In this document: one piece after another, positions 24,165 to 31,876 of the stretch
How positions within the stretch are numbered: position 1 is the stretch's first letter
Layout of the letters: the number at the start of each line of letters is the position of its first letter
Source: Caballeronia choica
Lineage (GTDB): Bacteria; Pseudomonadota; Gammaproteobacteria; Burkholderiales; Burkholderiaceae
Assembly: GCF_001544535.1 (NCBI RefSeq)
Contig: NZ_FCON02000078.1
Span: 1 to 37,649 of the forward strand
Length of the DNA stretch: 37,649 bases
Reading direction: 5' to 3'
Notes under the pieces: generated by a model
Database searches by the model: none
What the model was told of the DNA's origin: nothing
The model's input: only the letters and a program-made list of their open reading frames with translations
Made by a program: the position numbers and the translations under genes

Positions 24165-25099
24165 GCAGTTTCCTTGGTGACAAGAGGGGGGGTTGTGCCG
24201 GATGCGTTCGACACGCGATGCAGTTCGTCGGCGATGATCTCGATCAGCGCCTCGGCCGCGGCGGACAGCGGCCTGCGCGGATGGCTCACGCGCACGATAT
24301 GCCGCACGATGCGTGGCGCGAGAATCGGATGGGCCCGCAGCGTCCCACGCTGCACGGCCCGCCCGACAGCGATGCGCGGCAGGATCGTCGCAAAGCGAGT
24401 GCTCTCGACGAGCTTCACGATCGTGCTGAGCACGTCGATTTCGAAGCGCGGCGCAAGCAGCACGTCTTCGTGCTGTGCGGCGGTATCGAGCACGCCGCGC
24501 AAGCCGTGGCGCTTGGTCGGCAACACGAGTTCGAGTTCGGGCAACTGCGCGAGCTCGATCGTGTGCGGTAGGTCGGGACCGTGCGCGACGCTCGTCGCCA
24601 GCACCATTTCTTCATCGAGCAGCGTCTGCGAATCCAGCGACAGGCGCGCGCGCGGCTTGTTGATGAGGGCCGCATCGAGTTGACCGCCCGCGACCCAGTC
24701 AATAAAGGTCGCGCTGAAGCCGTCCGCCACCGTCACTTCGACATGCGGATAACGCGCATGAAAGCGCGAAAGCGAATCGGCAAGCACGCTCTCCGTCACC
24801 GATGCGATGAGCCCGATGCTCACATGCCCCGTTACCACTTCGTCGCGCTGCTGAAGCTGCTGCCGCGCGTGCGCGAGGTCGCGCATGATCGGCAGGAAGA
24901 GGCGATACATCAGGCGTCCGGCGGCGGTCGGCGCCATGCCATGCGCGCCGCGCTCGAACAATTGCTGATGCAGCTCATCCTCCAGCTTCGCGATCTGCAT
25001 GCTGAGCGCGGGCTGCACGATGTTCAGCCGCTTGGCTGCGCGCGTGACGGACCCGTCCTCGAAGAGCGCGATGAAGTACTGGATTTGCTTGAGGTCCAT
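24161..25099 (-). CDS. LysR-family regulator of the furfural/HMF genes (HmfR-like)
   Basis: A 312-residue LysR-type regulator: winged helix MDLKQIQYFIALFEDGSVTRAAKRLNIVQPALSMQIAKLEDEL, then the effector-binding domain. This N-terminus, with VQPALS in the recognition helix, resembles the NAC/Cbl-like LysR group. It is divergent from hmfF with 299 bases between start codons and overlaps the aldehyde dehydrogenase gene by four bases. Furan clusters characterised in Cupriavidus basilensis carry LysR regulators (hmfR), so a role as furoate or furoyl-CoA responsive activator is likely by context, not shown by sequence. The ribosome binding site is weak. Confidence 0.88.
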   Translation of the reverse strand: MDLKQIQYFIALFEDGSVTRAAKRLNIVQPALSMQIAKLEDELHQQLFERGAHGMAPTAAGRLMYRLFLPIMRDLAHARQQLQQRDEVVTGHVSIGLIASVTESVLADSLSRFHARYPHVEVTVADGFSATFIDWVAGGQLDAALINKPRARLSLDSQTLLDEEMVLATSVAHGPDLPHTIELAQLPELELVLPTKRHGLRGVLDTAAQHEDVLLAPRFEIDVLSTIVKLVESTRFATILPRIAVGRAVQRGTLRAHPILAPRIVRHIVRVSHPRRPLSAAAEALIEIIADELHRVSNASGTTPPLVTKETA

Positions 25100-25227
25100 T
25101 TTTTCGTATGAACAAGGGTATCAACGAGTGTAATGACCTTGGCTTGCGCTATCAGTCGATGGCCGCGAGGCGTCTGGCGGGCCGTTTCCGGCAATGCTTT
25201 CGCCGGCGGTGAGGTGGCAGGTGTCTA

Positions 25228-25256
25228 TTGATATCGATCTGTAAGACCGGTGTCAT
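25228..25256 (+). promoter_or_regulatory. Candidate promoter of hmfFGABCDEH
   Basis: TTGATA at 25228-25233 (five of six) and TGTCAT at 25251-25256 (four of six) are 17 bases apart, in an AT-rich stretch. The -35 lies inside the first TGATATC repeat. A start near 25263 gives a leader of about 135 bases before the hmfF ATG. Confidence 0.4.
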
Positions 25257-25277
25257 CGGGGCTAACACTGATATCAG
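25228..25277. promoter_or_regulatory. Paired TGATATC dyads, candidate HmfR operators
   Basis: TTGATATCGA (25228-25237, near-palindrome) and CTGATATCAG (25268-25277, perfect 10-bp palindrome) share the core TGATATC and are exactly 40 bases apart, about four helical turns. They lie between the LysR gene and hmfF. Same-face spacing suits a LysR tetramer bridging two sites. Confidence 0.45.
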
Positions 25278-25398
25278 CATTAATGATCCGGCGCATCAAA
25301 AAACAGTATTAGAACTTATAACGCGATCTCGCTACGCTTCGTTCAATCCTTGCTGCGGCGCTTTCGCCGCGAAACGCAGGGCATTGATGGAGACGCAG

Positions 25399-26892
25399 AT
25401 GAATACTCGCGATGCCGCGACGCACGGCACCTTTCCTCTTCCGTGGGCTTCGAATCGTTCGGAGACGGATGCGCTGACGCTGCGTGACTGGCTCGCGCAT
25501 CTCGCCAAGACCGGCCGCCTGGCGACCATCGATCACCCGGTCGCGCTCGAGCACGAACTCGCCGCGATCGCCAAGCGTCTCGACGGCACGCAGGCCGCTT
25601 TCTTCACGCAGCCCGGCGGCAAGGACGTGCCGGTCGTTTCCGGCTTCATGTCGAAGCGCGCCTGGATCGCGGAGGCGATGGGTGTCGAGGAAGCAGGCCT
25701 GCTCGAGCGTTTTTCGGCGGCGGCCGCGCAGCCGATCGCATCCAGGGTAGTCGATCGAGCGGACGCGCCCTGTCAGCAGATCGTTCATACGAACGGCGTC
25801 GACCTGCACGCGCTGCTGCCGATCCCCACGCACAGCGAGCACGACAACGGCCCGTACATCACGGCGGGTCTCGTAATCGCGCGCAATCCGCGCACCGGCG
25901 TGCAGAACGTGTCGATCAACCGCATCCAGGTGCACGGGCCGGACCGCATGGCGATCCTGCTGCTGCCGCGCCACCTCTACGCGTTTCAGAGAGCTGCCGA
26001 GGAAGCGGGCGAAGCGCTCGACGTGGCCGTGGCCATCGGCGTCGATCCGCTGACGATGCTCGCCTCGCAAGCGATCACGCCAATCGATCACGACGAGCTG
26101 GAAATCGCGGGTGCGCTGCATGGCGGGCCGCTGCCGGTCGTGAAATGCGTGACGAGCGCCGTGCATGTGCCGGCGTATGCGGAAATCGTGATCGAAGGGC
26201 GCATTCTGCCTAACGTGCGCGAGCCGGAAGGCCCATTCGGTGAATTCCCGAAGTACTACAGCGCCAAGGAAGCGCGCGAGGTGATCGAGGTGACCGCGCT
26301 CACGCATCGTCGCGATCCGGTCTTTCATACGATCGTTCCCGCTGAGATGGAGCACTTGCTGCTCGGCGCAATCCCGCGCGAAGCGACGCTGCTCGCGCAT
26401 CTGCAACGCAGCCATCCGGGCGTCACGGACGTGCATCTGTCGGTGGGCGGCGTGTGTCGTTATCACCTCTGGGTGCAGTTCGAGAAGAAGCGCGAGGGCG
26501 AAGCGAAGAACGTGATCCTGTGCGCGTTCGGCGCGCATTACGACATCAAGCAGGTCGTCGTCGTCGATACCGATGTTGCCGTGCACGATCCCGCCGAAAT
26601 CGAATGGGCGATCGCGACGCGCTTTCAGGCGGATCGCGATCTCGTCGTGATCGAGGGGGCGCAGGGTTCGCCGCTCGATCCGTCGACGACGGTCGGCCAG
26701 CCGACGGACGCGCCGCCGCATCTGCAAGGCGTGAGCGCGAAGATGGGTCTCGACGCGACGCGCCCCGTGGTCTATCCGGAGCACGTGTTCACGCGCGTGC
26801 GCATTCCCGGCCAGGACACGGTCGATCTCGAGTCGCTCGTCGCCGCCGACAACGCCGCGTTCGACGCCTACCTGAGCCGCGATCATGGCTGA
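25399..26892 (+). CDS. hmfF: 2,5-furandicarboxylate decarboxylase, UbiD family
   Basis: A 497-residue UbiD-type decarboxylase that uses prenyl-FMN to convert 2,5-furandicarboxylate to 2-furoate. The catalytic pattern is intact: R175 in NVSINRIQ, and E277 and E282 in PEGPFGEF. ATG at 25399 follows GGAG at six bases; an ATG 12 bases earlier and a start at 25228 are possible but unsupported. It is the first gene of the furan operon and overlaps hmfG by eight bases. The substrate is assigned from the adjacent hmfG, hmfABCDE and hmfH genes. It is distant from the UbiD at 5616-7001. Confidence 0.92.
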   Translation: MNTRDAATHGTFPLPWASNRSETDALTLRDWLAHLAKTGRLATIDHPVALEHELAAIAKRLDGTQAAFFTQPGGKDVPVVSGFMSKRAWIAEAMGVEEAGLLERFSAAAAQPIASRVVDRADAPCQQIVHTNGVDLHALLPIPTHSEHDNGPYITAGLVIARNPRTGVQNVSINRIQVHGPDRMAILLLPRHLYAFQRAAEEAGEALDVAVAIGVDPLTMLASQAITPIDHDELEIAGALHGGPLPVVKCVTSAVHVPAYAEIVIEGRILPNVREPEGPFGEFPKYYSAKEAREVIEVTALTHRRDPVFHTIVPAEMEHLLLGAIPREATLLAHLQRSHPGVTDVHLSVGGVCRYHLWVQFEKKREGEAKNVILCAFGAHYDIKQVVVVDTDVAVHDPAEIEWAIATRFQADRDLVVIEGAQGSPLDPSTTVGQPTDAPPHLQGVSAKMGLDATRPVVYPEHVFTRVRIPGQDTVDLESLVAADNAAFDAYLSRDHG

Positions 26893-27505
26893 GCGGAACA
26901 AGGCACGCATCGTCGTCGGCATCTCGGGCGCGAGCGGCGCCGCAATCGGCGTTCGCCTGCTCGCCGCGCTGCGCCGGCTCGGCACGCACGAGACGCATCT
27001 GATCGTGTCGGCGTCGGGCGCGGTCACGGCGGCGCAGGAACTCGGCCTCGGACGCGGCGACCTCGATGCGCTCGCGGACGTCGTCCATAACGTGCGCGAC
27101 ATCGGCGCGGCGGTGGCGAGCGGATCGTTTTTGACCGACGGCATGGTGATCGCGCCGTGTTCGATGAAGACGCTCGCAGCCGTCGCCAACGGTTTCGCCG
27201 ACAACCTGCTCACGCGCGCCGCCGACGTGATGCTCAAGGAGCGCCGCCGTCTCGTGCTGGTCGCGCGTGAGACGCCGCTCAACCTCGCGCATCTGCGCAA
27301 CATGACGCTCGCCACCGAGATGGGCGCGATCGTGATGCCGCCGGTGCCTGCGTTCTACGCGCATCCGAAGACCATCGACGATGTCGTCGATCACACGGTC
27401 GGCCGCATTCTCGATCTGTTCGGCATCGAGCACGGCGAGATCGCGCGCCGCTGGAGCGGTCTCGCGGATGAGTTCGCGAGCCGCGCTGAAGGAGCCGCGC
27501 GATGA
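26885..27505 (+). CDS. hmfG: UbiX-family flavin prenyltransferase of the furan operon
   Basis: A 206-residue flavin prenyltransferase supplying prenyl-FMN to HmfF. The FMN motif GISGASG (12-18), [14 protein letters not shown] and LKERRRLVLVARETPLNLAHLRNM are present. It overlaps hmfF by eight bases and hmfA by four (ATGA). It is a paralogue of the product at 5011-5619, so the window encodes two cofactor-synthesising enzymes, each beside its own decarboxylase. Confidence 0.93.
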   Translation: MAERNKARIVVGISGASGAAIGVRLLAALRRLGTHETHLIVSASGAVTAAQELGLGRGDLDALADVVHNVRDIGAAVASGSFLTDGMVIAPCSMKTLAAVANGFADNLLTRAADVMLKERRRLVLVARETPLNLAHLRNMTLATEMGAIVMPPVPAFYAHPKTIDDVVDHTVGRILDLFGIEHGEIARRWSGLADEFASRAEGAAR

Positions 27506-30500
27506 ACCAGCGCGAGACCGCCTTCGCTGAGATCGACGCGGGCGCGGAGCAAGGGTCGCGGGCCAGGCGCCACGTCGGCCGCTCGATGCAGCGCCTCGAA
27601 GATCCCGCGATCCTGACCGGCCGTGGCCGCTATGGCGACGACCTCGCGATCAAACCAGGCACACTGCACGCCGCCGTGCTGCGCTCGCCGCACGCCCACG
27701 CGGAATTGGTGTCGATCGATGCGCAGGCGGCGTCGGAGCTGCCGGGCGTGCGGGCCGTGCTCACTCGCGACGATCTGCGTGCGTGGTCGCGGCCGTTCGT
27801 CGTCGGCGTGAAGTCGCCGATGGAGCAATGGTCGCTCGCGATGGATCGCGTGCGTTACGTGGGCGAGCCCGTAGCTGTGGTAATGGCCGAATCGCGCGCG
27901 CTGGCCGAAGATGCGCTCGACCTCATCAAGGTCGAATATGCAATGCTCGATCCAGTCACCTCGATCGACGCCTCGCTGAACGACGATGCACCGGTCTTGC
28001 ATGAACGCGTCGGCACGAACGTGATCAGCGACCGGCACTTCCGCTACGGCGATCCTGAAGCCGCGTTTGAAGCAGCGCCGCATCGCGTGAAGTTCGTCGC
28101 GCACTATCCGCGCAATACGTGTGCGCCGATCGAATGCGGCGTGGTGATCGCGGAGTATCTGTCGGGCAACGAAGGCTATGACGTCACGTCGAATTTCATG
28201 GGGCCGTTCTCCCTGCACGCCGTGATGGCGATGGCGCTCAACGTGCCGGCGAATCGCCTGCGTCACAAGGCGCCGCGCGATTCGGGCGGCAGCTTCGGCG
28301 TGAAGCAGGCAGTCTTTCCGTATGTCGTGCTGATGTGTCTCGCGTCGCGCAAGGCGGGTGCGCCGGTGAAGTGGGTCGAGGACCGGCTTGAGCATCTGAG
28401 CGCAGCGACGTCTGCGACCGCGCGCTTCTCGACAATCGAAGCCGCTGTCGAAAGGGACGGGCGCATCACCGCGCTTTCGTACGATCAGGTCGAAGACGTC
28501 GGCGGCTACGTGCGCGCACCCGAACCAGCGACCTTCTACCGGATGCACGGCTGCCTGACGGGCGCGTACGCGGTCGCGAATCTCGCCGTGCGCAACCGCG
28601 TCGTGCTGACGAACAAGACGCCGACCGGACTCGTGCGCGGCTTCGGCGGCCCGCAAGTTTACTTCGCGCTCGAACGGCTGATGCAGCGCATCGCGATCGA
28701 ACTCAAGCTCGACGTGCTCGACGTGTACCGCCGCAACTTCGTTCCCGCCGATGCGTTTCCGTATCGCGCGGCGGCGGGTGCGCTGCTCGACTCGGGCAAC
28801 TATCAGGAAGCGTTGCGCCGATCGCTCGCGGATGGCGGCTACGACGAACTCGTCGCGCGCCGCGAAGCGGCACGCAGCGATGGGCGATTGTATGGCATCG
28901 GCTTTGCGGCAATCGTCGAGCCATCGGTATCGAACATGGGCTACATCACGACCGTGATGCCCGCCGACGCGCGCAAGAAAGCCGGACCGAAGAGCGGCGC
29001 GATCGCGAGCGCGACGGTGAGCGTCGATCTGCTTGGCGGTGTCGTCGTGACCGTGGCGTCGACGCCGGCGGGGCAGGGCCACATGACGGTGTGTGCGCAA
29101 GTCGTCGCGGATGTGCTCGGCCTCGATCCGAAAGACATCGTTGTGAATGTCGAATTCGATACGCACAAGGACGCGTGGTCGGTTGCGTCCGGCAATTACT
29201 CGAGCCGCTTTGCAGGCGCGGTCGCGGGCACGGTGCATCTCGCCGCGATGCGGGTGCGCGACAAGCTTTCGCGCATCGTCGCGAAACAGTTCGACTGCAC
29301 GCCTGAGGAAGTCTGCTTCGATGCCGCGCGCATCTATCCAAAGGGCGCTGAGGATCGCGCACTGCTGTTTGCGCGCGTCGCGAGCAACGCGCCACACTGG
29401 GCGCCCGCGCTCCTGCCCGAAGGCGAGGAGCCGGGCTTGCGCGCGACCGTGTTCTGGACGCCGCCGAACATGGAAGCGCCCGACGAGAACGATCGTATCA
29501 ATACGTCGGCGGCGTATGGCTTCGCGTTTGATATGTGCGGCGTCGAAGTGGATCGCGCGACGGGGCGCGTGCGTATCGACCGCTACGTGACCGCGCACGA
29601 TGCGGGCACGCTGCTGAACCCCGCGCTCGCCGACGGCCAGATTCGCGGTGCGTTCGCGCAAGGTCTGGGCGCGGCGCTGATGGAGGAGTTCCGTTATGGC
29701 GCGGACGGCAGCTTCCAGTCCGGCACGCTCGCCGACTACCTGATGCCGACCACTTGCGAAGTGCCCGATCCGCTGATCGTCCATCTGGAGACGCCGTCGC
29801 CGTTCACCCCGCTCGGCGCGAAGGGTCTCGGCGAGGGCAACAACATGAGCACGCCGCCGTGCATCGCAAATGCCGTCGCGGATGCGCTCGGCGTCGACGA
29901 TATTCGCCTGCCGCTCACGCCGTCGAAAGTGATGGCGCTGATCGGTATCGACGACCCGGAGCCGTCACGACCCGAACTGCGCGATGCGCCCGCGAAGAAA
30001 CCCGCGACGCCCGGTGGCAAGGCGCTGACGGCGCAAGGCACGGTCGATTTGCCCGCGACGCCGGAAGCGGTCTTCGCCGTCTTGCTGAACCCGCAAGCGC
30101 TCGCGAAGGTCATCCCCGGCTGCCATGCGCTCGAAGAGACTGCGCCGAATCAGTATCGCGCGGATGTGACGGTCGGTGTCGGCATGATCAAGGCGCGATT
30201 CGAGGCGCGTATGGGCTTGTCGGAGATCGACGCGCCGCATCGGCTGCGACTTGCGGGTGCAGGCATCTCGCCGCTGGGCAGTGCGCGCGGCAACGGCCTC
30301 GTCGAACTCACGCCGACCGATAAGGGCACGCAGCTTTCGTACGATTACGAAGCCCAGGTGTCGGGCAAGGTCGCGGCGGTCGGCGCACGCATGCTCGAAG
30401 GCGCGGCGAAGGTCGTGTTGAAGCAACTCTTCGAATCGCTCGGGCGGCAGGCCGCCGGCAAGTCCGTGCAGGCAGGCGGTTCGTGGCTATCGCGCGTCAT

Positions 30501-30525
30501 CGCGCGCTTCAGGAGCAAAGCATGA
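27502..30525 (+). CDS. hmfA: 2-furoyl-CoA dehydrogenase, molybdopterin large subunit with fused CoxG domain
   Basis: A 1007-residue molybdenum-cofactor subunit that hydroxylates 2-furoyl-CoA at C5 using water. Residues 1 to about 800 are the CoxL/XdhB-like part: RSMQRLEDPAILTGRGRYGDDL at the start, DSGGSFGVKQAVFPYVV, GGVVVTVASTPAGQGHMT, and GAKGLGEGNN with E778 as the probable catalytic glutamate. A Pro/Ala-rich linker (about 810-840) leads to a second domain, about 842-985, with GTVDLPATPEAVFAVLLNP and VIPGCHALEE, the signature of CoxG/SRPBCC proteins. No Tat signal, so it acts in the cytoplasm. AAGGAG precedes ATG, which overlaps the hmfG stop. Assignment comes from operon order and domains. 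Confidence 0.9.
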   Translation: MNQRETAFAEIDAGAEQGSRARRHVGRSMQRLEDPAILTGRGRYGDDLAIKPGTLHAAVLRSPHAHAELVSIDAQAASELPGVRAVLTRDDLRAWSRPFVVGVKSPMEQWSLAMDRVRYVGEPVAVVMAESRALAEDALDLIKVEYAMLDPVTSIDASLNDDAPVLHERVGTNVISDRHFRYGDPEAAFEAAPHRVKFVAHYPRNTCAPIECGVVIAEYLSGNEGYDVTSNFMGPFSLHAVMAMALNVPANRLRHKAPRDSGGSFGVKQAVFPYVVLMCLASRKAGAPVKWVEDRLEHLSAATSATARFSTIEAAVERDGRITALSYDQVEDVGGYVRAPEPATFYRMHGCLTGAYAVANLAVRNRVVLTNKTPTGLVRGFGGPQVYFALERLMQRIAIELKLDVLDVYRRNFVPADAFPYRAAAGALLDSGNYQEALRRSLADGGYDELVARREAARSDGRLYGIGFAAIVEPSVSNMGYITTVMPADARKKAGPKSGAIASATVSVDLLGGVVVTVASTPAGQGHMTVCAQVVADVLGLDPKDIVVNVEFDTHKDAWSVASGNYSSRFAGAVAGTVHLAAMRVRDKLSRIVAKQFDCTPEEVCFDAARIYPKGAEDRALLFARVASNAPHWAPALLPEGEEPGLRATVFWTPPNMEAPDENDRINTSAAYGFAFDMCGVEVDRATGRVRIDRYVTAHDAGTLLNPALADGQIRGAFAQGLGAALMEEFRYGADGSFQSGTLADYLMPTTCEVPDPLIVHLETPSPFTPLGAKGLGEGNNMSTPPCIANAVADALGVDDIRLPLTPSKVMALIGIDDPEPSRPELRDAPAKKPATPGGKALTAQGTVDLPATPEAVFAVLLNPQALAKVIPGCHALEETAPNQYRADVTVGVGMIKARFEARMGLSEIDAPHRLRLAGAGISPLGSARGNGLVELTPTDKGTQLSYDYEAQVSGKVAAVGARMLEGAAKVVLKQLFESLGRQAAGKSVQAGGSWLSRVIARFRSKA

Positions 30526-31343
30526 AGCCCGCTTCGTTCGATTATCTGCGCGCCATGACGACGCACGATGCACTCGATGCACTCGCGCAATTCGGCGAGG
30601 ACGCGCGCGTGCTCGCGGGCGGCCAGTCGCTGATGGCGGTGCTCAACATGCGGCTCGCGCAGCCGCGCGTGCTCATCGACATCTCGCGCACGCAAGAACT
30701 GAACGCGGTTCACGTCGATGACAAGGCGAGCCAACTGGTGGTGAGCGCGGCGGCGACGCAGGGCAGCGTCGAATGGCGCAAGACCTTGCGCGACGAAGTG
30801 CCGATGCTCGCGATGGCGTTCCCGCACATCTCGCATTTTCAGATCCGCAATCGCGGGACCGTATGCGGATCGATCGCGCACGCGGACCCGAGCGCAGAAC
30901 TGCCGCTCGTGCTCGCCGCGCTCGGCGGCGACGTCACGTTGCGCTCGAAGAAGAAAAAGCGCGTGCTCGCGGCGCAGGACTTTTTCCAGGGCATGTTGAT
31001 GACAGCACGCGAACCGGACGAACTCGTCGAGTCCGTGCGCTTTCCGGTGAAACAGCCGGGCGAGCATTACGCGTTCACCGAATTCTCCGCACGTCACGGC
31101 GACTTTGCGATGGTTGCATGCGCGGCGGTCGTGACCGATGACGCGATCCGCATCGCGGTGGGCGGCGTCGCGGACCGCCCGACGGTCGAACGCTGGCCGC
31201 GTTTGCAAGGCGACGACCTGCGCGGCGCATTGAACGATTTGAGCTGGAAGCTTGGCGCGCAGGACGACGCGCATATCAGCGCGGCATATCGCCGGCATCT
31301 GGTCCGGCAACTCGGATGGCGCGTGATCGAGGAGGCGAAGTGA
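30522..31343 (+). CDS. hmfB: 2-furoyl-CoA dehydrogenase, FAD-binding medium subunit
   Basis: A 273-residue FAD subunit of the CoxM/XdhA-like type that passes electrons from the iron-sulphur subunit to the acceptor. FAD-binding motifs ARVLAGGQSLMAVLNMRL and NRGTVCGSIAHADPSAELP are intact, followed by the CO-dehydrogenase flavoprotein C-terminal domain. ATG at 30522 lies in an ATGA overlap with hmfA and follows AGGAG; an in-frame start 39 bases upstream inside hmfA is unsupported. The FAD subunit separates this three-subunit, cytoplasmic enzyme from the two-subunit IorAB type at 11090-13819. Confidence 0.92.
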   Translation: MKPASFDYLRAMTTHDALDALAQFGEDARVLAGGQSLMAVLNMRLAQPRVLIDISRTQELNAVHVDDKASQLVVSAAATQGSVEWRKTLRDEVPMLAMAFPHISHFQIRNRGTVCGSIAHADPSAELPLVLAALGGDVTLRSKKKKRVLAAQDFFQGMLMTAREPDELVESVRFPVKQPGEHYAFTEFSARHGDFAMVACAAVVTDDAIRIAVGGVADRPTVERWPRLQGDDLRGALNDLSWKLGAQDDAHISAAYRRHLVRQLGWRVIEEAK

Positions 31344-31876
31344 GCAAGACATCGATGAACATCATGCGGCAAGGCGAAGCGCAGCGCATCACGCTGACGC
31401 TCAACGGCCGCGAACGGAGCGGCCATTGCGAGCCGCGCGAACTGCTATCGGACTTCATCCGGCACGAACTCGGGGCGACCGGGACGCACGTCGGCTGCGA
31501 ACATGGCGTGTGCGGCGCGTGCACGGTGCACATCGACGGCGTCGCGGCGCGGTCGTGCTTGATGCTGGCGGTGCAGGTCGACGGACGGCGCGTCGACACG
31601 GTCGAGGGTCTTGCACCCGATCAGACGCTCGGCGACCTGCAGCAGGCGTTCCAGCAGCATCACGCGTTGCAGTGCGGCTTCTGCACGGCGGGCATTCTGA
31701 TGTCGTGCGCGGACTATCTGCAACGCGTGCCCGATCCGAGTGAGGAACAGGTGCGCGAGATGCTCTCGGGCCATATCTGCCGATGTACGGGCTACACGCC
31801 GATTGTCAAGGCGGTGCTCGACGTTGCGGCACGTCGCAATCGTCGTGAAGAAGGCACGGAGGTCGAGCATGCTTGA
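31340..31876 (+). CDS. hmfC: 2-furoyl-CoA dehydrogenase, [2Fe-2S] small subunit
   Basis: A 178-residue subunit with two [2Fe-2S] clusters: VGCEHGVCGACTVHIDG for the plant-type cluster and CGFCTAGI...GHICRCTGYTPIV for the second. The start is most likely GTG at 31340, inside a GTGA overlap with the hmfB stop and six bases after GGAGG; the ATG at 31316 has no suitable site, and an ATG at 31355 is a further option. It overlaps hmfD by eight bases. Confidence 0.92.
   Translation: MSKTSMNIMRQGEAQRITLTLNGRERSGHCEPRELLSDFIRHELGATGTHVGCEHGVCGACTVHIDGVAARSCLMLAVQVDGRRVDTVEGLAPDQTLGDLQQAFQQHHALQCGFCTAGILMSCADYLQRVPDPSEEQVREMLSGHICRCTGYTPIVKAVLDVAARRNRREEGTEVEHA

Noticed and set aside
25309-27315. 668-codon minus-strand open frame opposite hmfF and hmfG
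   Set aside because: A shadow of two conserved plus-strand genes, with no motif of its own.
27391-29784. 797-codon minus-strand open frame opposite hmfA
   Set aside because: Composition is Arg/His-rich with no family signature; the plus strand encodes a recognisable molybdenum enzyme.
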